The notes under the pieces: model-generated
Seen by the model: the letters and a program-made list of their open reading frames with translations, nothing else
Database searches by the model: none
Told to the model about the DNA's origin: nothing
In this document: in pieces, positions 1 to 8,870 of the stretch
How the letters are laid out: each line of letters begins with the position of its first letter
Numbering within the stretch: the first letter of the stretch is position 1
Assembly: GCA_041490445.1 (NCBI GenBank)
Contig: JBGPTF010000002.1
Span: forward strand, 245,349-309,348
Reading direction: 5' to 3'
Source: JBGPTF01 sp041490445
GTDB taxonomy: Bacteria > Acidobacteriota > Terriglobia > Acidiferrales > UBA7541
Length of the DNA stretch: 64,000 nt
Translations under genes and position numbers: made by a program

Positions 1-36
1 GAGCCAGCCATCCTGCCGTTCTCGGAAAGATCATTT

Positions 37-1593
37 ATGCGCGCGCGCAGTGAGCGCCATCGCAGCGCGGCGCGGACTTGCCTAACGGCGGCGCTCGGCA
101 TCTGCCTGATCCTTCTCGGATGCGGCGCGCGGGGCGGGGCCGGCGAGGCGGGCGCCGTCACTTTTCTTATCGAAACGATGCCGGCGAATCTCGACCCGCG
201 CATCGGCACGGACGCGCAATCGCAGCATCTCGACAGCCTGCTGTTCAGCGGGCTGGTCACGCGCGACGCGCAGATGAATCTTCAACCGGATCTGGCGGAG
301 CGCTGGGAAATTCCCGATGCGCGCACTTACGTCTTTCATTTGCGCCACGGCGTTCGCTTTCAGGATGGACGCCTGCTTACATCGGCGGACGTGAAATTCA
401 CGTTCGACTCGATCCTCTCCGGCGCGGTGAAGACGCCAAAGCGGGGCTCGTTCAAGATGGTGGATTCGGTCGCCGCGCCGGACGACTTCACCGTCGTCTT
501 CCATTTGCACGAGCCTTACGCTTCCTTTCTGTGGGACCTGGTGCGGCCGGCGATCGGCATCGTGCCGCGCGGCGCGGGTGCGGAGGTGGCGGAGCATCCC
601 ATCGGCACCGGGCCGTTCCAATTCGTCAGCGCGCAGCAGGATGAAGAGATCGTGCTCGAGCGCAATCCCGATTACTTCAGCGCCAAACCGAAAATCGAGC
701 GCGTCCGCTTCCGCGTGGTTCCCGACGCCACCACGCGGGCGCTTGAGCTGCGCAAAGGTTCCGCCGACATCGCCATCAATTCCCTATCGCCCGACATGGT
801 GGTCGCGCTCGCGAAGGATCCTCACCTCGAGGTCGCGCAGGCGCCGGGCACCACCCTTGCTTACATCTCCTTCAACTGCGACGATCCCGCCCTCGCGCAT
901 CGCTCCGTGCGCCAGGCGCTGGCCTTCGCCACCGACCGCGAGACGCTGATCCAATACCTCTTGCGCGGCCAGGCGCGCCCCGCGGACAGCCTCCTTCCGC
1001 CGAATCACTGGGCGTTCGAGCCGAACGTGATGCACTACGACTACGACCCGCGGAAGGCGGAGACGCTTCTCGATGCCGCCGGCTTTCCCCGCGGCCGGGA
1101 TGGAATCCGGCTTCATCTGACATTGAAAACCTCGACAGAGGAAAGCACGCGCCAGATCGGGGCCGTACTCCAGGACCAATGGCACCGCGTGGGCATCACA
1201 CTCGAATTGCGCCCACTCGAGCTGGCGACGCTCTTCGCCGACATCAGCCGCGGCAGCTTTCAGCTCTACACGCTGCGGTGGATCGGCGCGAATAATGATC
1301 CTGACATTTTCGAATTTGTTTTCGGCTCGAAGAAAATCCCGCCCAGCGGGGCGAACCGCGGCCATTACCGCAATCCGCAACTCGATGCGCTGCTCGACGC
1401 CGGACGCATCGAGATGGACCGGGAGAAACGCAAACGCATTTTCTCTGAAGTGCAGAAACTCGTCGCCGGGGACGAGCCGTATCTGAACCTCTGGCTCTAC
1501 GACAACATCTGCGTGCACACGGGCCGCGTCACCGGCATCGAGTTGCTTCCCACCGGAGAATACGACTTCCTCAATTCCATCACGCTTCGCTGA
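37..1593 (+). CDS. Family 5 ABC transporter substrate-binding lipoprotein (peptide/nickel type)
   Basis: This 518-residue protein is an extracytoplasmic solute receptor for an ABC importer of oligopeptides or similar ligands. It begins with a basic N-terminus, a hydrophobic stretch and a lipobox-like LLGC with the Cys at residue 29, so it is probably a membrane-anchored lipoprotein. The body has the features of the SBP_bac_5 fold: an early segment on the predicted ground-state conformation (DPRIGTDAQ), the FHLRHGVRFQDG motif, the GTGPFQF motif and the C-terminal segment ending in a DFLNSI-type strand. The ATG lies 36 bases from the window edge without a clear ribosome binding site. No permease or ATPase genes follow; the next gene is on the opposite strand, so any partners lie upstream of the window. 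The ligand cannot be told from sequence. Confidence 0.88.
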   Translation: MRARSERHRSAARTCLTAALGICLILLGCGARGGAGEAGAVTFLIETMPANLDPRIGTDAQSQHLDSLLFSGLVTRDAQMNLQPDLAERWEIPDARTYVFHLRHGVRFQDGRLLTSADVKFTFDSILSGAVKTPKRGSFKMVDSVAAPDDFTVVFHLHEPYASFLWDLVRPAIGIVPRGAGAEVAEHPIGTGPFQFVSAQQDEEIVLERNPDYFSAKPKIERVRFRVVPDATTRALELRKGSADIAINSLSPDMVVALAKDPHLEVAQAPGTTLAYISFNCDDPALAHRSVRQALAFATDRETLIQYLLRGQARPADSLLPPNHWAFEPNVMHYDYDPRKAETLLDAAGFPRGRDGIRLHLTLKTSTEESTRQIGAVLQDQWHRVGITLELRPLELATLFADISRGSFQLYTLRWIGANNDPDIFEFVFGSKKIPPSGANRGHYRNPQLDALLDAGRIEMDREKRKRIFSEVQKLVAGDEPYLNLWLYDNICVHTGRVTGIELLPTGEYDFLNSITLR

Positions 1594-1634
1594 AGGAAAG
1601 AAACTCCGAAGCAGACGCAATCCGGCACGCCCGG

Positions 1635-2342
1635 TTAGCCGCCGAGCGCCTTGCGGATTTCTTCTTCGGGCACGGAACCTTCGCGGGAAATCGTCCACTC
1701 GTCTCCACGCAGCGTGACGATGGTCGAGGCGAGAATCGCTCCGGTTTCCCCGGCGTCCAGAATGAGCGAGAGACGGTCGCCGAGTTGCTTGACGAGTTGC
1801 GTGGCGTTCGTGCAGGCGGGAAAGCCGGAAAGGTTCGCGCTTGTCCCAGTGATCGGCCCGCCCACCGCGTCGATCAAGGCGCACGCCACCTGTGAATCTG
1901 CCCAGCGGAGCGCCACGCAGCCGCTGTTGCCAGTCACCTTGAGCGGCATCCGGTGCGTCGCTTCCACCACCAGGGTGAGGGCGCCGGGCCAGAACTTGTT
2001 CGCCAGGAGAAGAAAATTATCCGGCAGCGAGCGGGCGAGCTGAGCGGCTTGCTCGATGGAATTCACCAGGATCGGCAGGGCTCTGGTTTCCGGCCGGCCC
2101 TTTGTGCGGAACACGAGTTCGATGGCTGCGAGATTGAAAGGGTCGGCGGCAAGTCCGTAAAACGTGTCGGTGGGAATTCCGACCACGCGCCCACGGTGAA
2201 TGAAACTGGCAGCGTACCGGATGGTTTCCGGTTCGGGCTCTTCGGCTGAGACTCTAAGGACCTCGACGGGCAACGTGTGCGCTCGTATCAGGCGGCCGCT
2301 GCGATTCTGAGGCAAAATACCATAGCCACTTCCAGGGCGCAA
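1635..2342 (-). CDS. tsaC: L-threonylcarbamoyladenylate synthase (Sua5/YciO/YrdC family)
   Basis: The protein makes threonylcarbamoyl-AMP from threonine, bicarbonate and ATP, the first step of the t6A37 modification of ANN-decoding tRNAs. The family hallmarks are readable: PTDTFYGLAADP near the N-terminus, the KGRP stretch, FWPGALTLV and TSANLSG. The length fits the short TsaC form without the extra Sua5 C-terminal domain. The start is uncertain: the reading frame opens with a TTG at 2342, giving 235 residues, but the conserved fold begins only around VEVLRV some 25 residues later, so a downstream alternative start such as the TTG in ...HTLPVEV is possible. It is transcribed divergently from the TrmH-like gene, with about 60 bp between them. 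Another YrdC-fold role is possible but less likely. Confidence 0.85.
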   Translation of the reverse strand: MRPGSGYGILPQNRSGRLIRAHTLPVEVLRVSAEEPEPETIRYAASFIHRGRVVGIPTDTFYGLAADPFNLAAIELVFRTKGRPETRALPILVNSIEQAAQLARSLPDNFLLLANKFWPGALTLVVEATHRMPLKVTGNSGCVALRWADSQVACALIDAVGGPITGTSANLSGFPACTNATQLVKQLGDRLSLILDAGETGAILASTIVTLRGDEWTISREGSVPEEEIRKALGG

Positions 2343-2404
2343 GCCGGTCGCGGTCCGTGCCTGATCGGCTTTACGGCGGTAAGGGCGTTTGTTAGGCTGA
2401 AGTA

Positions 2405-3289
2405 ATGCTAGCCAATCTCAAGGTCCCGGGTGCGGCGCGCTCCTCGGCTTCAAAGCATCTTCCGCCTGCGGAGAAAATCACGAGCGCCGAGAATCGCTGG
2501 CTGAAACGCTTCCGCGCGGCCCTGCGCTCGAGCGGCCCCACGGAGGATGGCTGGGTGGCCGTGGAAGGACTTCACCTTGTGAAAGAGGGGCTGGAGGCCG
2601 GTGTCGACGTGGCGGCGGTGCTTGTCAGCGCCTCCGGCGAACGCTTTCTGCCCGATCTGGATTCTTCACTCAAGAGCGTGACCAGTTCGCGGGTCCGTCT
2701 TTTCAGAACGAGCGACCGGCTATTCTCCGCCATCTCAGGAACCGAAACGCCACAAGGGATTGCCGCCTTGGTCCGCCCGCGCGCCAGCAGTTTCGACGAA
2801 ATCCTTCGCGGGACGCCTCTCGTCGTCGTCCTCGTCGCCGTGCAGGACCCCGGCAACGTCGGCATGGTTCTCCGTTCGGCAGAAGCCTTCGGCGCTTCCG
2901 GTGCGATCACGACGCGTGGCACGGCCTATCCGTGGTCGCCGAAAGCCCTGCGTTCCTCGGCTGCATCAGCGCTGCGCTTGCCGATTCTCGCCGGGATGCC
3001 GCCCCCGGTCGTATTGGCACAGCTTCGAGTGTCCGGAGTGAAGCTGATCGCTGCCTCGGCGGAGACCAGCGCAGGCTCCACAATCATTTCACCAGCAGAA
3101 GCCGATTTCCGCAGCTCCTGCGCGATCCTGATCGGCAACGAAGGGGCAGGGTTGCCGCCGGAAGTCGAACGCGCCGCCGATGCCCGCGTACGCATCCCGA
3201 TCACATCGCCGGTGGATTCGCTGAACGCCGCCGTCGCCGCTTCCGTGCTTTTGTACGAAGCAGCGCGCCAGCGCAGCGGACAGAAGTGA
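2405..3289 (+). CDS. TrmH/SpoU-family RNA 2'-O-methyltransferase
   Basis: A SPOUT-class methyltransferase of 294 residues that uses S-adenosylmethionine to methylate a ribose 2'-OH in rRNA or tRNA. The three SpoU motifs are present in order: VQDPGNVGMVLRSAEAFGA (motif 1), CAILIGNEGAGLP (motif 2) and PVDSLNAAVAASVLLYEAAR (motif 3, the knot). The N-terminal part (about 25-120) resembles the RNA-binding substrate domain of TrmH/RlmB-like enzymes. The target (23S rRNA position versus tRNA) cannot be assigned. The stop codon lies two bases before the rarA start, so it is co-transcribed with rarA and the following beta-propeller gene. The ATG at 2405 has no strong ribosome binding site. Confidence 0.88.
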   Translation: MLANLKVPGAARSSASKHLPPAEKITSAENRWLKRFRAALRSSGPTEDGWVAVEGLHLVKEGLEAGVDVAAVLVSASGERFLPDLDSSLKSVTSSRVRLFRTSDRLFSAISGTETPQGIAALVRPRASSFDEILRGTPLVVVLVAVQDPGNVGMVLRSAEAFGASGAITTRGTAYPWSPKALRSSAASALRLPILAGMPPPVVLAQLRVSGVKLIAASAETSAGSTIISPAEADFRSSCAILIGNEGAGLPPEVERAADARVRIPITSPVDSLNAAVAASVLLYEAARQRSGQK

Positions 3290-3291
3290 AT

Positions 3292-4635
3292 ATGGGACTT
3301 TTCCGCGCCATCGAACCCGAGGAACAGACCGGCGGCCCGCGCCCGTTGGCCGACCGGATGCGTCCGCAGACGCTCGATGAATTGGTCGGGCAGGAAGATT
3401 TGCTCGGCCCCGGCAAACCCCTTCGCGTGCAAATCGAGCGCGACCAGCTCGGCTCGATGCTTTTCTGGGGACCGCCCGGCTGCGGAAAAACGACCCTGGC
3501 GCGAATCATCGCGAAAAAAACGCGCGCCGAATTCGTGCCTTTCTCCGCGGTGACTTCCGGAATCAAGGAAATCAAACTAGTGATGGCCGCGGCAGAGCGC
3601 GCGCAGCAAGTCAGCCGGCGGACGATTGTCTTCGTGGACGAGGTGCACCGCTTCAACAAGGCGCAGCAGGACGCGTTTCTCCCCCACGTCGAGAGGGGAA
3701 GCATCACCCTCATCGGCGCTACGACCGAGAATCCCTCGTTCGAAATGATCAGCCCGCTGCTTTCGCGGATGAAAACCTATGTGCTGAAGGCGCTGAGCGA
3801 GGAACAAATTCTCGGGTTGTTACAGCGCGCGCTGGCCGATTCGGAACGCGGCCTCGGCAAGGAAAAGATTACGGTTCCTGCGGAGGTGCTTTCCCGCATC
3901 GCGAGCCTAGCGAACGGCGACGCCCGCGCCGCTTACAACACCCTCGAAGCCGTGGCCCAAGGAACCGCGCCGGATGCCGGCGGCGCGCGCGCGGTGACGC
4001 CGGAGCGTCTCGAAGACGTGTTGCAGCGCCGGCTGCTGCCGTACGACAAGGCTGGCGAAGAACATTTCAATCTCATCTCGGCGCTGCACAAGTCCGTGCG
4101 CAACTCGGACGCTGACGCCGCGCTCTATTGGCTGGCGCGAATGCTCGAATCCGGCGAAGACCCGCTCTATATCGCGCGGCGCATGGTGCGCATGGCGAGT
4201 GAGGATATCGGCCTGGCCGACCCCTCCGCGCTCCAGGTGACTCTCGCCGCCATGCAGGCGTTCGAATTCATGGGACCGCCCGAAGGATTTCTTGCGCTAG
4301 CGGAGGCGGCGATCTACCTGTCGCTCGCGCCCAAGTCGAATGCGCTGTACGCCGGATACAACGCGGTGCGCCAGGATCTCGACCAGACATCCGCGGAACC
4401 GGTTCCTCTGCACCTCCGCAATGCTGTGACCGGATTGATGAGTCATCTGGGTTACGGGAAGGGCTACCAGTACGCCCACGACGCGGAAGAAAAAGTGACC
4501 GACATGACCTGTCTGCCCGCAAGCCTTCTTGGCCGGCGCTATTTTCACCCGACCAACCAGGGCTTTGAAAAGCGCCTGCGCGAGCGCCTGGAAGAGATCC
4601 GCCGCATTCAGACGAAAGGGGAAAAGTCGAAATGA
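3292..4635 (+). CDS. rarA: Replication-associated recombination protein A (RarA/MgsA, AAA+ ATPase)
   Basis: RarA is a clamp-loader-like AAA+ ATPase that acts at stalled replication forks and interacts with SSB. The ATG at 3292 gives 447 residues, the usual family length; a longer upstream reading frame would run antiparallel through trmH and is rejected. Visible motifs are the N-terminal RPLADRMRPQTLDELVGQ, Walker A GPPGCGKTT (residues 60-68), Walker B TIVFVDEVHRF, sensor 1 GATTENPSFE, the conserved SALHKSVRNSDADAALYWLARM helix of the C-terminal MgsA domain, and LPASLLGRRYFHPT near the end. The gene starts two bases after the TrmH-like gene and overlaps the next gene by 4 bp, so the three probably form one transcript. 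Confidence 0.96.
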   Translation: MGLFRAIEPEEQTGGPRPLADRMRPQTLDELVGQEDLLGPGKPLRVQIERDQLGSMLFWGPPGCGKTTLARIIAKKTRAEFVPFSAVTSGIKEIKLVMAAAERAQQVSRRTIVFVDEVHRFNKAQQDAFLPHVERGSITLIGATTENPSFEMISPLLSRMKTYVLKALSEEQILGLLQRALADSERGLGKEKITVPAEVLSRIASLANGDARAAYNTLEAVAQGTAPDAGGARAVTPERLEDVLQRRLLPYDKAGEEHFNLISALHKSVRNSDADAALYWLARMLESGEDPLYIARRMVRMASEDIGLADPSALQVTLAAMQAFEFMGPPEGFLALAEAAIYLSLAPKSNALYAGYNAVRQDLDQTSAEPVPLHLRNAVTGLMSHLGYGKGYQYAHDAEEKVTDMTCLPASLLGRRYFHPTNQGFEKRLRERLEEIRRIQTKGEKSK

Positions 4636-5744
4636 CGGACGAGCGCTTGCTTTCTCCCCGATCCGTGAGCCGGTGGCCCGCCCTTGCAGCCGCCATCCTC
4701 CTCGGCTGCCTGATTCTCGTCTCGACACCCCCGGCGCGGGCACAGGACAAGCCCCTCCTGCAGATTGACGAAGACTGCCCGGCGTTCGACATCGCAGCGG
4801 ATGGGCGCATTGCCTATGCGGTGCGCCACGTCTTTCGCGAAAAGGCATGGGAGCTGCAGCGCGACGACATCTGGGTGGTGACGCCGGAGGGCAAGAAAAC
4901 ACGAATCGTGAATGGCGAGAAGCTCGTCAAGAGCCCCGTGCCGTTCAGCTACGCGATTCAGGCGATCCAATGGTCGCCCGACGGCCAGCACCTTACCGTG
5001 GAGATGATCACGAGCGAGGTGATCGATCAGGAGGGCAATACCCGGGAAGCGCTGATCACCGACTTGATGGATGCGGCCGGAAAAGAAATCGAAATTTCCG
5101 GCACCCACAACAGCATCATCCCCGACGGCGCGCAGGCCGCCTGGCTCGGCGACGGGGCGACTATCGCGTTCCTGACCGAGGCTGTGAAACCGAAGTTGCT
5201 TTACTCCATCGGTATGGTGCGCCCGGTCGGCGGACGCGGAGGCCCGCGCTTCGTGGGCCGCACATTCTCCACCGTGGTGTGGAGCCCGAAGGAGAGCGCC
5301 GCGGTCGCCATCGAGCGCGATCAGGGGCTTTCCGGGCCGATCCAGCTCGTGTGGCTCGATCTGATCAAGGAGACTCGGCGCGAAATCGCCACGCTCGACG
5401 GTTACCTCGGCCAGCTATCCCTGTCTCCTTCCGGGACGAAGGTGGCGTACTTCCGCGACGGCGATACGCTCGAGATTCGCGATCTGGCCAAGCCCGGCGA
5501 GGCCACTCGCGTCACCGTCGCCTACGGCCATTTCGAATGGGCACCCGATGAGCGCCGCGTCCTGCTGAAACGCGGCCCCGAGAAAAAGACGGGCGACCTG
5601 GCATGGGTCGGCATTCCCGGCGGCACACTCGAACCGGTCCTGCACGGTCTGGGTTTTCATTGGTTTGAAATTTCACCGGACGGCCGCTGGCTTGCCGTCA
5701 CCCAGCCCGGCAAGCGCAACCTGCTGGTGTATCCCCTGCCCTGA
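4632..5744 (+). CDS. Exported beta-propeller protein (WD40/PD40-like)
   Basis: The start codon overlaps the rarA stop (ATGA). The 370-residue product has a signal peptide with a hydrophobic core around LAAAILLGCLILVSTPPARAQ and a likely AQ cleavage, so it should be periplasmic or secreted. The mature part is built of repeated blades with WSPDG- and SPSG-type turns (IQWSPDGQHL, VVWSPKESAA, LSLSPSGTKV, FEWAPDERRV, FEISPDGRWLAV), typical of TolB/PD40 propellers. There is no catalytic domain such as an S9 hydrolase fused to it. Its function is unknown; propellers of this kind usually mediate binding. The overlap with rarA suggests shared transcription rather than a shared function, because one protein is cytoplasmic and the other exported. 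Confidence 0.78.
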   Translation: MTDERLLSPRSVSRWPALAAAILLGCLILVSTPPARAQDKPLLQIDEDCPAFDIAADGRIAYAVRHVFREKAWELQRDDIWVVTPEGKKTRIVNGEKLVKSPVPFSYAIQAIQWSPDGQHLTVEMITSEVIDQEGNTREALITDLMDAAGKEIEISGTHNSIIPDGAQAAWLGDGATIAFLTEAVKPKLLYSIGMVRPVGGRGGPRFVGRTFSTVVWSPKESAAVAIERDQGLSGPIQLVWLDLIKETRREIATLDGYLGQLSLSPSGTKVAYFRDGDTLEIRDLAKPGEATRVTVAYGHFEWAPDERRVLLKRGPEKKTGDLAWVGIPGGTLEPVLHGLGFHWFEISPDGRWLAVTQPGKRNLLVYPLP

Positions 5745-5796
5745 TTTCTCGCCGATGGGAGCGTCTTTCCTTGAAGCCCCCTCAAGTAACGGGGAC

Positions 5797-6246
5797 TTAC
5801 CGGTCGGCGAGGCGGAGGCGCTTCACATGTTCCTTCAGAATGCACGCATCCATCACGACAATGATTCCGGCGCGACGCGCGCGTTCTGCCGCTTCGGAAT
5901 GGATGACGCCTTCCTGCATCCAGACGGCCTTCGCGCCTTTGACGATCGCACTCTCCACGATTGCCGGCACAAACTCCGGCCGGCGGAAGATATCCACGAT
6001 GTCCACTTTTTCGGGGACGTCTTCGAGTCGGGCGTACGCGCGTTCGCCGAGCACTTCCTTCTCTTCGGGATTCACGGGAATGATCCGATAGCCGGCGGAC
6101 TGGAGATATGCCGCCACGCCGTAGCTCGGGCGGAAGCGCTTCGAAGACAGCCCCACGACGGCGATGACTTTGCTGGTCTTCAGAATCTGCGTGATGGGAT
6201 CGGCTGGAGATGGAAAGGACGCCCCCGCGGGCGAAAGGCTCATCAA
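5797..6246 (-). CDS. CoA-binding domain protein (YccU-like)
   Basis: A 149-residue single-domain Rossmann protein of the CoA_binding_2 family. The nucleotide-binding loop VIAVVGLSSKRFRPSYGVAAYL, the PVNP strand (YRIIPVNPEEKEVLG) and the WMQEGVIHSEAAERAR helix match E. coli YccU-type proteins, which bind CoA or a related nucleotide and have no established catalytic role. It is the last gene of a seven-gene minus-strand run and overlaps the end of hisC by 4 bp, so it is translationally coupled. The first residues (before the ILKTSKVI core) are poorly conserved in type, but the overlap supports this start. Confidence 0.85.
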   Translation of the reverse strand: MMSLSPAGASFPSPADPITQILKTSKVIAVVGLSSKRFRPSYGVAAYLQSAGYRIIPVNPEEKEVLGERAYARLEDVPEKVDIVDIFRRPEFVPAIVESAIVKGAKAVWMQEGVIHSEAAERARRAGIIVVMDACILKEHVKRLRLADR

Positions 6247-7379
6247 CGGGCGCTCCGCGAGCCGCCGCTGGGAGTCGCCGATGGCGCGGCCACTTGCGCC
6301 AGGGCGGCCAAAAACTTGTCGTTCTCTTCGGCGGTGCCGATGGTGACGCGAATGGCGTGCGGAAAACCCATCCAGCGCATCGGGCGTACGATCACACCGA
6401 GCTTCATCATCTCCTCGGCAATGGGGCCCGTCTCCCGTCCGAGTTCCACGAGTAGAAAATTGCCCGCCGAGGGGACGAACCTCGCGCTGAGCGCGTCGAG
6501 GCCGCGCGTCAACTGCGCCATCCCGGCGCGATTCGATGCAATCGAGCGGCGAACATGCTCGGTATCATCGAGCGCCGCCAGTGCCGCCGCTTGCGCGACG
6601 TGCGAGGTATTGAACGGCGAACGGAGCTTGTTCATCTCGGCGATCAATTCCGCCGGGCCGACGCCGTAGCCGATGCGCAGGCCAGCCAGGCCGTAAACTT
6701 TCGAGAAGGTTCGGAGAACGAGCACGTGCCGGCCCTCGCGGACAAGTTCCATCGAGCGGGAGTAATCGCTGCGTTCGACGTAATCGAAATATGCCTCGTC
6801 CAGGACCACCACCAGGCCGTCGTGCACGCGCGCGAGGAAGGCGTCGAACTCCGCCGCGGTGAACAGCGTCCCGGTAGGATTATTCGGATTGGCGATGTAA
6901 ATCAGCCTCGAGCGCGGCGTGATAGCGCGGGCGAGCGCGTCGAGATCGAAGCAATAGTTCTTCTGCGGCAATTCGACCAGCTTCGCGCCGGACGCGCGGA
7001 TCGAAATGTAGTACATCGGAAAAGATCCGGCCGACGTCATTCCTTCATCGCCCTGATGAAGCAAAGTGCGCGCGGTGAGATCGATCAAATCCGTTGAGCC
7101 GCTGCCCAGAATAATCGTGTCCGCGGGAACTCCCAGGCGCGCCGCGAGCTTCTCGCGCAGGTAGTATCCGCCGCCGTCCGGATAGCGGTTCGATTCGTTC
7201 AGGGCTTTCTGCGCCGCAGCGATGGCAAGAGGCGAAGGCCCGAGCGGATTCTCGTTCGACGCGAGCTTGATCGCCCGCATCCTCAGCTCCCGCTCGACTT
7301 CTTCGATCGGTTTGCCGGGAACGTAGGGGTCGATCTCCCGGACAAAGCTCGGAACCAGCTCTCGAATGGGTCTTGTCAT
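6243..7379 (-). CDS. hisC: Histidinol-phosphate aminotransferase
   Basis: A PLP-dependent class I/II aminotransferase of 378 residues that converts imidazole acetol phosphate and glutamate to histidinol phosphate in histidine synthesis. Diagnostic features are ASNENPLGPSP at the N-terminus, DGGGYYLREKLA, LGSGSTDLIDLTAR, NPNNPTGTLF, VVLDEAYFDY and the PLP lysine in RTFSKVYGLAGLRIGYG. Such HisC homologues can also act on tyrosine or phenylalanine, so a broad-specificity role is possible; no other his genes are nearby. Both ends overlap neighbours by 4 bp (the RluB-like gene upstream, the CoA-binding gene downstream), so it belongs to a tightly packed run. The last 20 residues are a low-complexity Ala/Ser tail. 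Confidence 0.9.
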   Translation of the reverse strand: MTRPIRELVPSFVREIDPYVPGKPIEEVERELRMRAIKLASNENPLGPSPLAIAAAQKALNESNRYPDGGGYYLREKLAARLGVPADTIILGSGSTDLIDLTARTLLHQGDEGMTSAGSFPMYYISIRASGAKLVELPQKNYCFDLDALARAITPRSRLIYIANPNNPTGTLFTAAEFDAFLARVHDGLVVVLDEAYFDYVERSDYSRSMELVREGRHVLVLRTFSKVYGLAGLRIGYGVGPAELIAEMNKLRSPFNTSHVAQAAALAALDDTEHVRRSIASNRAGMAQLTRGLDALSARFVPSAGNFLLVELGRETGPIAEEMMKLGVIVRPMRWMGFPHAIRVTIGTAEENDKFLAALAQVAAPSATPSGGSRSAR

Positions 7380-8197
7380 CCTCGCGCTCTGTATTCCCTA
7401 TTCTTGGAGATTCGCTTTGATTGGCCGGAATCCGTGTGGTGCACACCCCGTGGCGCCCGCTGCGCCGGCAAGCTGGCGTGCAAGCAGGCACGCGTCAGCC
7501 GCCGGACTTCATCCTCTGTCAACGGGCGATACTTCCCTGCCGGTAAAGACGCAAGATCCAGATGAGAAAGTTTTACCCGCTTCAGTTTTTCCACCGGATG
7601 AGTCATTTGCAACAGTGTCTGGCGAAGTCTGTCGTTACTCGATGCAGTGACAGTGGCCTCGTACCACGGATTCGCGCCGCCCTTCAGCCGCCGAAGCTTC
7701 ACACCCGTCCTTGCCTCCACCATATTGAGTTCGGAAGGGTTCAACGGGCCTTTGACTTTGAGCCAGTATGTCTGCGGGAGCCCGTGCGCGCGCATGACGA
7801 GGTTGGTCAATTCTCCATCGTTGGTCAAGAGCAGCAGCCCGCTGGCGTGGTACTCAAGACGCCCGACCGGATACACACGCCCGGGCACGCCATGGAGAAG
7901 ATTGGACAGCGAGCGGCGGCCTTCGGGGTCGCTCAGCGTGGCTACCACGCCATCCGGCTTGTGCAGCATCAAATAAATCTTATTCTCGGCGGGGCGAACC
8001 AGCTTTCCGGCGACCTTGATGTGATCCCGCTCCGGATCTGCCTTTGTGCCGAGCTCCAGAATCACGCGGCCGTTCACCATCACCTGCCCCGACAAAATGA
8101 GCTGTTCCGCCCGCCTCCGGGAGGCCACCCCCGCGCGCGCGATAATCTTCTGCAAACGCTCCAACATAGGAATCACTCGCACCCGGTCGGGCTTCAC
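7376..8197 (-). CDS. RsuA/RluB/RluE-family pseudouridine synthase with Glu at the catalytic position
   Basis: An rRNA pseudouridine synthase of 273 residues with an N-terminal S4 RNA-binding domain (LERLQKIIARAGVASRRRAEQLI) followed by the RsuA-type catalytic domain (KPDGVVATLSDPEGR, LLLLTNDGELTN, YWLKVKG, MTHPVEKLKRVKLSHLDL). In this family the catalytic aspartate sits in the GRLD motif; here the codon at 7853-7855 reads GAG, giving VGRLEYHASG with Glu115. Whether this retains activity is not known. The frame opens with a GTG at 8197 that overlaps the scpB stop by 4 bp; an ATG ten codons later (8167) directly before LERLQK is an equally plausible start. The position next to scpAB is common for bacterial rluB. 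Confidence 0.88.
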   Translation of the reverse strand: MKPDRVRVIPMLERLQKIIARAGVASRRRAEQLILSGQVMVNGRVILELGTKADPERDHIKVAGKLVRPAENKIYLMLHKPDGVVATLSDPEGRRSLSNLLHGVPGRVYPVGRLEYHASGLLLLTNDGELTNLVMRAHGLPQTYWLKVKGPLNPSELNMVEARTGVKLRRLKGGANPWYEATVTASSNDRLRQTLLQMTHPVEKLKRVKLSHLDLASLPAGKYRPLTEDEVRRLTRACLHASLPAQRAPRGVHHTDSGQSKRISKNREYRARG

Positions 8198-8868
8198 GAG
8201 ACCGGTGGAAGGAGGGTGCTCTGCTCCTGCTCTTGTGCCTGGACCTGCGCGTCCGCTTCGGTGCCAGCGCGGCCGGCCGACTCGTCGCCCGCTGCATCCG
8301 GCTCGATCGGCGCGATGCCGGCGTCACTGCCGAGCGCGGCTTGCGCGAGCTGCTCGAATTCCTTCAGGCTCGGCAATTCGTCGAGGCCGCTCAGCCCGAA
8401 GCGCATTAGAAAATCCTTCGACGTGCGGTAGAGAATCGGCCGGCCGATGACGGGCTTGCGGCCCGCGGTGCCAATAAGCCGTTTTTCGAGCAGGGTCTTG
8501 ATCACGCCGGCGCAATTGACCCCGCGGATCTCCTGGATTTCGGGCAGCGTGGCGGGCTGCTTGTAGGCGATCACCGCCAGCGTTTCGAGCGCCGGCATCG
8601 TCAGGCGCACCGGCGGGCGCAGGCTCTTGATGAATTTGCGAAGCACCTCGTGATGCTGCGGCTTCGTATAGAACTTGTAGCCGCCCGCAACCTTGCGGAT
8701 CTCGATGCCCCGGCCGTCGGAGGCGTACGAAGCGACCAGCAGGTCGAGCGCGCCGCGCACCTCCGTTTTCTCGGCGCCCACCGCGGCGGTAAGCTGGTCG
8801 AGCGTCGCGGGCTCGTCAGCGGCATAGATGATCGCTTCCAGGGCGGATTGGATTTCCTGTGGCGTCAT
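8194..8868 (-). CDS. scpB: Segregation and condensation protein B
   Basis: ScpB is the winged-helix (kite) subunit of the bacterial SMC-ScpAB condensin. The 224-residue protein carries the two winged-helix domains: ALEAIIYAADEPATLDQLTAAVG at the N-terminus and LPALETLAVIAYKQPATLPEIQEIRGVN in the middle, followed by ALLEKRLI-type and GRPILYRTSKDFLMRFGLSGLDELPSL segments. The last 40 residues are an acidic, Gln/Ala-rich tail. Its ATG lies two bases after the scpA stop, and its stop overlaps the start of the RluB-like gene. The scpA-scpB-rluB order is a widely conserved arrangement. The protein acts on the nucleoid. Confidence 0.94.
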   Translation of the reverse strand: MTPQEIQSALEAIIYAADEPATLDQLTAAVGAEKTEVRGALDLLVASYASDGRGIEIRKVAGGYKFYTKPQHHEVLRKFIKSLRPPVRLTMPALETLAVIAYKQPATLPEIQEIRGVNCAGVIKTLLEKRLIGTAGRKPVIGRPILYRTSKDFLMRFGLSGLDELPSLKEFEQLAQAALGSDAGIAPIEPDAAGDESAGRAGTEADAQVQAQEQEQSTLLPPVS

Positions 8869-8870
8869 CG

